DNA of 8,467 nucleotides from Nitrososphaeraceae archaeon (GTDB lineage Archaea > Thermoproteota > Nitrososphaeria > Nitrososphaerales > Nitrososphaeraceae). A program made the position numbers and the translations under genes. This document shows, piece by piece, positions 1 through 5,705 of this stretch. Every line of letters begins with the position of its first letter. Position 1 is the stretch's first letter. The notes below the pieces were generated by a model that saw only the letters and a program-made list of their open reading frames with translations, was not told the DNA's origin and did no database searches. The stretch spans positions 1 through 8,467 of the forward strand of contig JAICHH010000071.1 in the NCBI GenBank assembly GCA_025922715.1, in the 5' to 3' direction.

Positions 1-12
1 CTAAATTTTGTA

Positions 13-903
13 ATGATTAATAATTACTATCATGGTCTAGATTTAATTTATGCTCAACAAACTATAGGTTCAAATAATTCTAGTAATAATATAATCAAAT
101 TAGATAGTATTCCATCTAAACAAGTTAAAGTTGGAGATATGGGTATTTCATATAAAATCTTTGGTAAAGGGGATCCAATTTTACTAATAATGGGATATGC
201 AGGATCTATGTATGGATGGGATCCTGTCTTTTTGAAAGGATTATCTACAAATCATACAGTCATAGTTTTTGATAATCGTGGTATCGGTAACACTACTGTA
301 GGATCTAAAAATTTCACAATTGATCAATTTGCTAAGGATAGTGCAGGATTATTAGATGCTCTTAAGATTAACGAATCTGACGTCTTGAGATATTCAATGG
401 GTGGAATGATTGCTCAGCAATTAACATTAAACTATCCAGACAAAGTTGATAATTTAATAATATATGCCTCTTATTGTGGGGGAAAACAATCGATTCCACC
501 AAATCCAGAATGATTCAAACAGATGACAAATCTATCTTCATCTGCTGATGATATAAAGAAACGAATTGTTCCTCTATTATTTACTTCAAATTGGATAAAA
601 CAACATCCTGATTACTTGAAAAAATTTGCTTCCTTTGTTTTCCCTTCTATCGATATTTTTGAACGACAAGGAGAAGCAGTGTTCTCTTGGGAAGTAACTT
701 GTGACCAATTAAAAGATATATCTCAAGATACTCTTGTAGTAACAGGGACTGATGATCTTGTCTTATCCTCTGTTAATTCCATGAATCTAATAGAGAATAT
801 TCCAGGAGCATGGTTAGCACAGTTCAAAGAAGGAGGTCACGCACTAATGTTTCAATATCCTGAAAGGTTAAGTGTAGTAGTAAATATATTTCTTGAAAAT
901 TAA
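13..903 (+). pseudogene. alpha/beta hydrolase, interrupted by in-frame TGA
   Basis: A single frame encodes an alpha/beta hydrolase, split by TGA at 511-513; the two halves (13-510 and 523-900) remain in the same frame with only three codons between the stop and the next ATG. The N-terminal half has the oxyanion region GDPILLIMGYAGSMYGWD, the strand-turn FDNRGIGNT, and the nucleophile elbow with Ser128. The C-terminal half has the acid motif GTDD (residues 77-78 of that half) and the His motif EGGHALMF (His106), so a full Ser-Asp-His triad is present across both parts. The elbow reads R-Y-S-M-G-G where the family has G-x-S-x-G: codon 388-390 is AGA, one transition from GGA. LIYAQQ near the start resembles a thaumarchaeal signal-peptide cleavage site. 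The frame is open to base 1, so the true start may lie outside the window. The substrate cannot be predicted. A T-rich tract follows at 935-946. I call it a pseudogene; a sequencing error at the TGA is the main alternative. Confidence 0.8.
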
Positions 904-934
904 TAATACTCTTTTATCAAATAATATATCCAAC

Positions 935-946
935 CTTTTTATTTTA
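935..946 (+). terminator. T-rich terminator after hydrolase
   Basis: About 30 bases after the hydrolase stop lies the tract cctttttatttta, of the oligo-T kind at which archaeal RNA polymerase terminates. No strong hairpin precedes it. The assignment is by position and composition only. Confidence 0.35.
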
Positions 947-963
947 TAATATATTTATTATAT

Positions 964-1012
964 ACAATAGTTAGGTAGATGATATTCTACTACTCATTTA
1001 TTCGACTATTGT
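964..1012. repeat. 8-bp inverted repeat around a small hairpin
   Basis: ACAATAGT (964-971) and ACTATTGT (1005-1012) are perfect inverted copies. Between them is a second stem, GTAGA (975-979) with TCTAC (986-990) around a 6-base loop. A further short inverted repeat, AGAGA-ATA-TCTCT, lies at 1028-1040. All are in the gap upstream of the PPOX-class gene. They could be a folded RNA or operator half-sites; no function is shown. Confidence 0.35.
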
Positions 1013-1060
1013 TTTAGGTAATTATAAAGAGAATATCTCTGATTATCTCTATTCAACATC

Positions 1061-1068
1061 TTAATATT
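1061..1068 (+). promoter_or_regulatory. TATA box for PPOX-class gene
   Basis: TTAATATT is centred about 27 bases upstream of the ATG at 1092. This is the spacing expected for an archaeal TATA box driving a leaderless or nearly leaderless transcript. No Shine-Dalgarno sequence precedes the ATG, which fits leaderless initiation. Confidence 0.4.
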
Positions 1069-1091
1069 GTATCATTACAAATAGATATAAT

Positions 1092-1571
1092 ATGAAAATA
1101 TTGAATGCTGGACCAGGTTTCAGTCAACCAATGACAGAAGATGAAATTATATTATTTCTTACTTCTGGAAGAAGAAATATCTACATTGCAAGTTTAGATG
1201 AAAAAAATGAACCCAATATCCATCCTGTCTGGTATTATTTCGATCCATCAAAAGAGAAATTCTATATTGAAACATCTAAATATTCAAAGAAAAAAAAGAA
1301 TTTAGAAAAGAATGAAATAATATATTTTTGTGTAGATGAACCAAATATTCCATATAAAGGAGTAAGAGGAAAAGCAAAGGTAGACATTATTCAAGATATT
1401 GATAGTATTGTTCCAATTTGTGAAAGAAATATGAAGAAATATCTTGGAAATTTAGAGCATCCAATGGCAAAGGAATTGGTTAATCTTGCTAAAAGAGGTG
1501 AATCAGTAGCAATAGAAATCTCTCCATTGTATTTTTCTACTTGGGATGATGGTAAAGTAAAATTTCAATAA
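1092..1571 (+). CDS. PPOX-class split-barrel flavoprotein (pyridoxamine 5'-phosphate oxidase family)
   Basis: This 159-residue cytoplasmic protein has the usual length for an FMN- or F420-binding split-barrel protein. Family marks in order are TEDEIILFLTSGRRNIYIAS (about 15-34), the strand pair ending HPVWYYFD (44-51), YIETSKYSKK (58-67, cofactor-phosphate region), YFCVDEPNIPYKGVRGKAKV (78-97), and a C-terminal AIEISPLYFSTWD (140-152). The PYKGVRG block and the TSK block are characteristic of the archaeal and actinobacterial group of PPOX-class, probably F420- or FMN-dependent, reductases; the cofactor cannot be settled from sequence alone. True pyridoxamine phosphate oxidases are longer, so I would not name it pdxH. 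The ATG at 1092 has a TATA-like element about 27 bases upstream, and the reading is intact. A pyrimidine-rich tract at 1601-1620 follows, so it is probably monocistronic. Confidence 0.88.
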   Translation: MKILNAGPGFSQPMTEDEIILFLTSGRRNIYIASLDEKNEPNIHPVWYYFDPSKEKFYIETSKYSKKKKNLEKNEIIYFCVDEPNIPYKGVRGKAKVDIIQDIDSIVPICERNMKKYLGNLEHPMAKELVNLAKRGESVAIEISPLYFSTWDDGKVKFQ

Positions 1572-1600
1572 ATACGATCCAAACTATAAATATTGATATG

Positions 1601-1620
1601 TATCTCTTTTCTCTCCTTTT
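1601..1620 (+). terminator. pyrimidine-rich terminator after PPOX gene
   Basis: The sequence tatctcttttctctcctttt begins 30 bases after the stop at 1571. Such T-rich tracts without a hairpin are typical archaeal termination regions. Assigned by composition and position only. Confidence 0.4.
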
Positions 1621-1699
1621 AAGAATTTATTATTATCTTCAAAAATGATTGTTACTCACAAAAAATAACTCAGGTTAATATCTAAGATGTGACATTATA

Positions 1700-1835
1700 T
1701 CAACATCTAGGATCTAATGGACTACAACCTTCTTTTTTATTATTATTAGGAGGTGAATCAGTAGTGCTTTCCTTATCTGTATTCTTTCCCCCCCTCATCT
1801 TTTATTGCAAAAATATCATCTATAGAGTTAGCCAT
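1700..1835 (-). pseudogene. small Cys-motif protein, frameshifted in a 7-G run
   Basis: On the minus strand an ATG at 1835 opens the reading MANSIDDIFAIKDEGG, which stops after 20 codons. If one base is removed from the run of seven G (forward C7 at 1788-1794), the frame continues as KNTDKESTTDSPPNNNKKEG and ends CSPLDPRC before TGA at 1700-1702, giving 44 residues. The product would be a small soluble acidic-to-basic protein with a flexible Asn/Ser/Pro middle and two cysteines in a terminal C-x6-C. I do not recognise the family. The antisense of the SPP codons gives a perfect AGGAGGTG on the + strand (1748-1755), followed by a GTG-initiated 34-codon frame (1764-1868); I regard that as less likely. 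The frameshift could be assembly error, phase variation or decay. Confidence 0.4.
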
Positions 1836-1910
1836 AATACCAATGGAAAGATTTGGGAATGGAAATAATAGAATAGATTCACTTCGTGTTTGAGATAAAT
1901 AAAGGAAAAT

Positions 1911-1920
1911 CATAAATTAT
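1911..1920 (+). promoter_or_regulatory. TATA-like box upstream of small secreted protein
   Basis: The sequence cataaattat is centred about 35 bases upstream of the ATG at 1952, a plausible TATA position for a short-leader transcript. A second A/T element, aaatatatag, abuts the ATG and is too close to act as a TATA box for it. Confidence 0.3.
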
Positions 1921-1951
1921 AGTATCAATTACAATTAACAAAATATATAGC

Positions 1952-2226
1952 ATGAACAAAATATTTTTTCTACTATTTTTTTTGTTTCACTAATAATAAT
2001 TATATTTTTAGTATTGTCAATCTCATTAATTTTCAATAATGTCTATAGTATTGGGCAAAATGGTTTTGAAGAGGAAATTAATAATAAATCCCTCTTTTCC
2101 TCTCTTCAATTTCCTCTTCCTTATTATCAGAGTAAGAATATAATTCAAGATAAAATAAATATTGTCCAGTTATTGTCTAATTATATAGAAAATAGAATTC
2201 ATAATGCACAATCAATTCTATTATGA
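1952..2226 (+). pseudogene. small secreted protein, frameshifted in an 8-T run
   Basis: ATG at 1952 begins MNKIFFLLFF and then hits a stop after 13 codons. Adding one T to the run of eight (1976-1983) joins it to the frame that stops with TGA at 2224-2226, giving a continuous 91-residue protein. It has a Lys-containing start, a hydrophobic core of about 25 residues (FFVSLIIIIFLVLSISLIF) and a signal-peptide-like end VYSIGQ, then a polar tail with no recognised domain. The downstream frame has no ATG, only a TTG at 2014 in the middle of the hydrophobic core. That frame is open back to 1951, so the slip could lie anywhere in 1955-1985. The likely product is an exported or membrane-anchored small protein of unknown role. 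Slippage in the T run, either biological or technical, is the simplest explanation. Confidence 0.5.
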
Positions 2227-2248
2227 TAAATTTGTAGTAGTAGATGGG

Positions 2249-2788
2249 TTATTTTTGATTTTTTCCATATAATTCTAGTTTATTTTGAGGATCATACAAT
2301 TTTATTTGGGATTTATATTCTACTTTTGAGGGACTAAACATTGCATTACCTGTATCAAGTAATAAATTACCTTCATAAATTAAAATTTTATCTCCAGTTT
2401 TGATATTTCCTCCTTTAATATCTACTAGATTAAATGTACCAGATAGTCTATAGTATCTATAAGAAATAAAATTGCCATTAGTATTTGCTTTATCTTCAAT
2501 TTGTAGTGTTCCTGATAGATATTTTATATTTGCTGTTCCAAATCTTTCATCAAATGTAGTTTTTTCAAATTCATATGAGCAATTATTCTCAGGGCAAATA
2601 TTACTTTCATTACCAAAAGTTAGGTTTGCTTTCTGAAAATGTAGACTAGAGGCTATAAAATCATCTTTCTTTAATTGAGTCTTAATTTCAATTGTATCAG
2701 ATGGCTGACAAAATGAAATTCTTATAGGAATAATTGTTATGGTTATAACCATTACAATTACAAAGATTTTTAGTGTATTCTGGAACAA
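2249..2788 (-). CDS. secreted beta-rich hypothetical protein
   Basis: This 179-residue protein starts with an export signal: MFQNTLK, then a hydrophobic run of about 15 residues (IFVIVMVITITIIPI) and a likely cleavage zone near SFCQ (25-28). The mature part is rich in short alternating strands (KANLTFGN, IKYLSGTLQI, YYRLSGTFNLVDI, DKILIYEGNLLLDTG, QIKLYDPQNKLELYG), suggesting a small beta-sandwich or barrel. CPENNC (65-70) could form a disulfide outside the cell. It resembles uncharacterised secreted proteins common in Nitrososphaeria, but I cannot give a function. Cys27 lacks a good lipobox (preceded by ISF), so lipidation is doubtful. The start at 2788 is TTG; the only other in-frame option inside the signal is ATG at 2752. 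The signal region overlaps an out-of-frame upstream reading, which I consider a wrecked gene. Confidence 0.65.
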   Translation of the reverse strand: MFQNTLKIFVIVMVITITIIPIRISFCQPSDTIEIKTQLKKDDFIASSLHFQKANLTFGNESNICPENNCSYEFEKTTFDERFGTANIKYLSGTLQIEDKANTNGNFISYRYYRLSGTFNLVDIKGGNIKTGDKILIYEGNLLLDTGNAMFSPSKVEYKSQIKLYDPQNKLELYGKNQK

Positions 2789-3250
2789 GCCATTTCATTC
2801 TTATATTTAGCAAAGTTATCAACCTTTTCTTTACCTCCTCTCTTTGACCTTCTGGAACTTCATAATAGACAATTAAATACATGCTATTATTAGATATATG
2901 AGATTGACTACCATGAACTTTTCCATTGCAATCTCTTATAATGTCTGAAAGAAATGCATATTGTTTTTTGATTATATCTGGAGATGCTTGCAAAAACTCA
3001 AAAGAATATCCATCTTTGATTTTATTCTTGTTGTTATTATTGTTATTGTTGCTTGATTTGAATTTGGAAATTCTTTATTGTAGTAAGTTGGCTTTACTGC
3101 TGCGGTAGTTTGAGGAATAATTGCAGGTTTCTTATTATATGTTGCTATATTTGGACAGATATGTTTTTTCTTTGAATTTAACTCCTAATATGTATTCTCC
3201 TCAGTATTCCAAGTACAACTCTTTGGCCTTATTTCTGAGAACGTGATAAT
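2697..3250 (-). pseudogene. decayed gene of unknown family, frameshifts and stops
   Basis: Two minus-strand frames seem to be parts of one former gene. From 3250 one frame reads through TAG (3185-3187) into HICPNIATYNKKPAIIPQTT and then TYYNKEFPNSNQ, with no start codon. In the AAC/AAT-rich stretch near 3030-3060 it loses sense, while another frame (open from 3074) continues with NNNNNKNK and then GYSFEFLQASPDIIKKQYAF, followed by GKVHGSQSHISNN, MYLIVYYEVPEG and QREEVKKRLITLL. That last part looks like a small alpha-beta domain: helix, strand, helix. A TTG at 2993 would give a 98-residue ORF, but its final 25 or so residues overlap, out of frame, the signal peptide of the gene at 2249-2788, which is unlikely for an intact protein. 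A Pro/Thr/Asn-rich linker before a compact domain is all that can be said. The family is not recognised. Confidence 0.45.
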
Positions 3251-3417
3251 TTATTCCTCTTCCACTTTATAGTTGTTTGTTATGTTTCAATCTTCATTAT
3301 CCAACAATGTTTACCTATAATATTGGCCATTATTAGCAGTAAATTCGGTTTGACGATTCTCATATTTAGAACAAAATTTAGACACTTTTTTTATGTGGTC
3401 AAAATAAACTCCATTAT

Positions 3418-3446
3418 ACAATTAATGTAATCAGTTGATACTCCTC
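3418..3446. repeat. dispersed repeat, copy A
   Basis: The 18-base core AATCAGTTGATACTCCTC (3429-3446) differs by one base from 7111-7128. In both places ACAATT lies a few bases before the core. The orientation is the same, about 3.7 kb apart. Read on the minus strand, both copies encode YQLI followed within 5-11 codons by a stop, which suggests fragments of the same 3' coding end. No terminal inverted partner was found. Confidence 0.4.
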
Positions 3447-3660
3447 CCAACCTGTTTTGACAACTTTATGAGTAGATGTTGAACCGGATATTACTTCTAC
3501 AATAAATAGTGTCTTAAAAGACAATGGATTGTTCTTATGCTATTCACATTATTCCAAACATTTGTTAAATAACATGTGAGGGCTTGTACTACGTAGGTTT
3601 ACATTTGTAAAGGAAGAATTAATCGATTAGAATTCAACTCCAAATCCAGAACAACAGTTG

Positions 3661-3673
3661 GAGGAAATTCCTC
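3661..3673 (-). terminator. short inverted repeat after kinase gene
   Basis: GAGGAA-A-TTCCTC lies 44 bases beyond the histidine kinase stop on its 3' side, and the match extends imperfectly outward. It has a stem but no adjacent T tract, so a role in 3' end formation is only possible. Confidence 0.2.
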
Positions 3674-3716
3674 TAACTTGATATATTATATTAGAAGAGG
3701 CGTTATGGTTATTGTC

Positions 3717-5075
3717 TTATAATGTTTTAGTATCTTTTAGAGGGAGAGTAAATCCAAATTCTGCACCTATTCCATTATCATTGTTCTTTCCCAACATTTT
3801 ACCACCATGAGCTTCTACAATATTTTTACTGATATACAATCCTAAGCCTAGTCCTTCAAAAGATTTTGTAATAAACTTTGAAAACATCTTAGGTAATATG
3901 TCCGGATCTACTCCTTCGCCGCTATCTCTCACTGTAACTAATACATAATTATTATTGTTATCTTCTTTTTTTCCAATGGAAACAAATATTTCACCTTCTT
4001 TAGTAAATTTAATAGCATTACCTAAAAGGTTAGAAATTACTTCAACAATTCTTTCTTTATCTGCGTTTACTAAGAATGTTTGTTTAAATGGTTTAAAATA
4101 TAACTTCATCTTATAATTGCCATTTACAATACGGGTCTTATAATCATCTATAATATTTGTCATCAAATCATTTAAATTCAATTGTTCTTTGTTTAGCTTT
4201 AGTGACTGACTTTCTATTGTTGTAACATCTATTATATCATCTGCAACTCGTTGCAATCGTTTTGCATTTCTAACGACAGTATCTAGTAATTCACGTTGTT
4301 CAGTATTTTGTATTTTAGAGTAAACAATTTCAGTTAAGCCAATTATTGGTTGAATAGGAGTACGTAGTTCATGAGCTGCTAAATTGATGAAATTTTTTTG
4401 CATTTTGTCATGAACCTTTAATTGTTTATTTGCTTCTTTAAGTTGCTTATACAATTCTGCTTGTATCCAAAGACTTTCAAATATAGAAGCATATGATAAA
4501 GCAATCTGCTTGCTATTAGAGTATGCAGCCAATCCTGATGCATCATAAGAATTATCCTTTGTATCATCCCTTGTTTCTATAATTAAAGATTCTTTTCTAT
4601 CAACTACTACAATTCCAATGCTAGTATTCAAGCTCATATCAATAGCCCTGATATCTATCTCAGGCAATACCAACATTACTTCATTTACTATCTGTCTAAT
4701 TTGGTTCTCATCAGCATGGATTAATACTCTAACTTTTATACCATGTTTTACTACATCTTTAAATAGATGCATTATTCCCATACGTACTTGACGTCGAAAC
4801 GCATGAATTGAGGGAAATATTCTTAGTACTTCTTGTTTTGCTGATTCTATTACGTCATAAGCTAGCTTTATTGATTCTCTAGGATTTTGAATAATCATTA
4901 TATTAGAAGATCTAATTCCTTCCTCTTCCTCTATTCTTGTTTTAGTGACCAATTTATGCATCCTAGAGTATACTTTTTTTAGTAGCTCTCTTCTAGATAA
5001 CTTCATTATCTTGCTTTTTATTTTTATCCTGGACATCATATTATTGCAGAACCACCATTTTTTTCTCCCTCTCAC
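3717..5075 (-). CDS. soluble orphan histidine kinase with PLD-like sensor domain
   Basis: This 452-residue sensor kinase has no membrane segment, so it should be cytoplasmic. Residues about 55-205 form a domain of the degenerate phospholipase-D-like type used as a sensor or effector domain in archaeal regulators: NPRESIKLAYDVIESAKQEV, then GIKVRVLIHADE and SIGIVVVDRKESLIIET. The catalytic HxK of real phospholipase D is absent. A coiled linker (205-228) leads to HisKA, with phospho-acceptor His235 in NLAAHELRTPIQP. The ATPase part has the N box SNLLGNAIKFT (Asn349, Asn353), G1 DSGEGVD (384-390), the F box FSKF (398-401) and G2 GLGLGL (408-413), ending in GAEFGFTLPL, so it appears catalytically complete. 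No response regulator is nearby. The start at 5075 is GTG after a Trp/Lys-rich lead; ATG at 5039 or 5036 (residues 13, 14), or 5006, is at least as likely. It lies just downstream of a 46-aa ORF with a better promoter, so the two may share a transcript. Confidence 0.9.
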   Translation of the reverse strand: MRGRKKWWFCNNMMSRIKIKSKIMKLSRRELLKKVYSRMHKLVTKTRIEEEEGIRSSNIMIIQNPRESIKLAYDVIESAKQEVLRIFPSIHAFRRQVRMGIMHLFKDVVKHGIKVRVLIHADENQIRQIVNEVMLVLPEIDIRAIDMSLNTSIGIVVVDRKESLIIETRDDTKDNSYDASGLAAYSNSKQIALSYASIFESLWIQAELYKQLKEANKQLKVHDKMQKNFINLAAHELRTPIQPIIGLTEIVYSKIQNTEQRELLDTVVRNAKRLQRVADDIIDVTTIESQSLKLNKEQLNLNDLMTNIIDDYKTRIVNGNYKMKLYFKPFKQTFLVNADKERIVEVISNLLGNAIKFTKEGEIFVSIGKKEDNNNNYVLVTVRDSGEGVDPDILPKMFSKFITKSFEGLGLGLYISKNIVEAHGGKMLGKNNDNGIGAEFGFTLPLKDTKTL

Positions 5076-5097
5076 CTTGCTGCTTACAATTACTATT

Positions 5098-5238
5098 TTA
5101 CCTGCTTGAAGATATACATGGTTTTAATGTGATATCATCAAGTCTATGTGCTGTAAAAGGTAATGCTGACTCAGTAGAAATGTAACTAATGGTAAATCCA
5201 AGAATTGAGTGTATGATTTGGTTTAGATGTTTCAACAT
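5098..5238 (-). CDS. 46-aa ORF upstream of histidine kinase
   Basis: ATG at 5238 opens a 46-codon frame, MLKHLNQIIHSILGFTISYI to PFTAHRLDDITLKPC, ending with TAA at 5098-5100. The product has a hydrophobic first half and a polar second half with one Cys; no family is recognised. Support comes from context: TTTATATTTAT (minus strand, 5271-5261) is centred 28 bases before the ATG, the right place for a leaderless archaeal transcript. The stop lies 22 bases before the GTG and 58 bases before the first ATG of the kinase, which has no comparable TATA box of its own. It could be a small partner, a leader peptide, or the lost N-terminus of an older kinase version, since its frame differs from the kinase frame. 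As an AT-rich short frame it could also be chance. Confidence 0.4.
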   Translation of the reverse strand: MLKHLNQIIHSILGFTISYISTESALPFTAHRLDDITLKPCISSSR

Positions 5239-5260
5239 AACATACTAATCTTATATATGG

Positions 5261-5271
5261 ATAAATATAAA
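5261..5271 (-). promoter_or_regulatory. TATA box for 46-aa ORF and kinase
   Basis: On the minus strand this reads TTTATATTTAT, a strong match to archaeal TATA boxes, centred about 28 bases from the ATG at 5238. A second element, ATATATAAG (minus strand, about 5257-5249), lies closer. The kinase itself has no good TATA box at 25-30 bases from any of its candidate starts. Confidence 0.5.
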
Positions 5272-5534
5272 GTTCTGCTTAAAAAAATTAATCAATTGAG
5301 AAGTATTAGCGTCTAAAACTTTACATCTATTAACTGTTATATATATGAAACAGGCTTGTTAAATATGTCATAGTCTAATGTATTTCTAGTATTCATATGA
5401 AAATAATCCTATCATCAATTAAAACTATGATCCTCAACCTATTTCTTTTCTACTTATTTAACCTAAAAATTAATCATATTAAATAAGCTGTAATAATATT
5501 TTTCAATTAATGTAATTATGAAAGACATACAGGT

Positions 5535-5627
5535 ATGGATCATTACCAAAAGTGTGTTGAAATCTGTAGAAGATGTGCACAAGAATGTAAAAAAAATGAT
5601 TGGTACTGTATAATCGAAGGAAATTAG
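5535..5627 (+). CDS. 30-aa DUF326-like Cys-rich mini-protein or fragment
   Basis: ATG at 5535 encodes MDHYQKCVEICRRCAQECKK and ten more residues including WYC, stopping at TAG 5625-5627. Cys at 7, 11, 14 and 18 give C-x3-C-x2-C-x3-C, the helical cysteine pattern at the start of DUF326 four-helix-bundle copper-binding proteins, which are usually about 100-130 residues. Here only the first helix exists. After the eight-A run (5589-5596), removing one A would give KKM, as in family members, but that frame ends after five more codons, so the rest of the gene is gone. The in-frame sequence upstream (YERHTG) is open but has no other ATG. A T8 tract begins six bases after the stop. Either this is a remnant, or it has become a tiny metal-binding peptide. 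A different frame from ATG 5518 encodes 31 residues with no motif. Confidence 0.5.
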   Translation: MDHYQKCVEICRRCAQECKKNDWYCIIEGN

Positions 5628-5632
5628 TCAAA

Positions 5633-5645
5633 TTTTTTTTATTTC
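5633..5645 (+). terminator. T8 tract after DUF326-like mini-ORF
   Basis: Eight T in a row (5633-5640) followed by attt, starting six bases after the TAG. This is a good archaeal oligo-T terminator for + strand transcription, and it faces the universal stress gene's terminator. Confidence 0.5.
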
Positions 5646-5651
5646 TGTAAT

Positions 5652-5657
5652 AAAAAA
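5652..5657 (-). terminator. oligo-T terminator of universal stress gene
   Basis: On the minus strand ATGTTTTTTA occurs about 50 bases past the universal stress protein stop, with another T run nearer the gene (T6 on the minus strand lies opposite the A run at 5652-5657). It fits intrinsic archaeal termination in the convergent gap. Confidence 0.4.
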
Positions 5658-5705
5658 CATCTTAATCTTTTTTATTAACTTCTAATTATAAATTACATAT
5701 ACTAT

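Larger units (their letters stand above)
3251..3716. other. gene-poor region with inverted repeats and a repeat copy
   Basis: No intact gene is supported. Contents seen are: a 41-codon minus-strand fragment at 3414-3539 reading NPLSFKTLFIVEVISG to GWEEYQLITLIV and stopping at 3414-3416; repeat copy A (3418-3446); GTCAAAA (3398-3404) and TTTTGAC (3455-3461) as 7-bp inverted copies; the palindrome TTTACA-TT-TGTAAA (3598-3611); and GAGGAA-A-TTCCTC (3661-3673), just past the kinase stop. The + strand also reads VDVEPDITSTINSVLKDNG for about 35 codons between stops. Both strands look like gene debris; neither can be assigned. Confidence 0.4.

Noticed and set aside
511..513. TGA as selenocysteine or tryptophan recoding
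   Set aside because: No selenocysteine insertion hairpin is evident, this lineage is not known to recode UGA, and other broken frames in the window carry TAA and TAG as well.
2926..3108. 60-codon + strand frame rich in Leu
   Set aside because: Antisense of the AAC/AAT-rich minus-strand reading; the Leu run comes from the simple repeat.
5518..5613. 31-codon frame from ATG 5518 overlapping the Cys-rich mini-ORF
   Set aside because: It has no recognisable motif, whereas the overlapping frame carries the specific C-x3-C-x2-C-x3-C signature.
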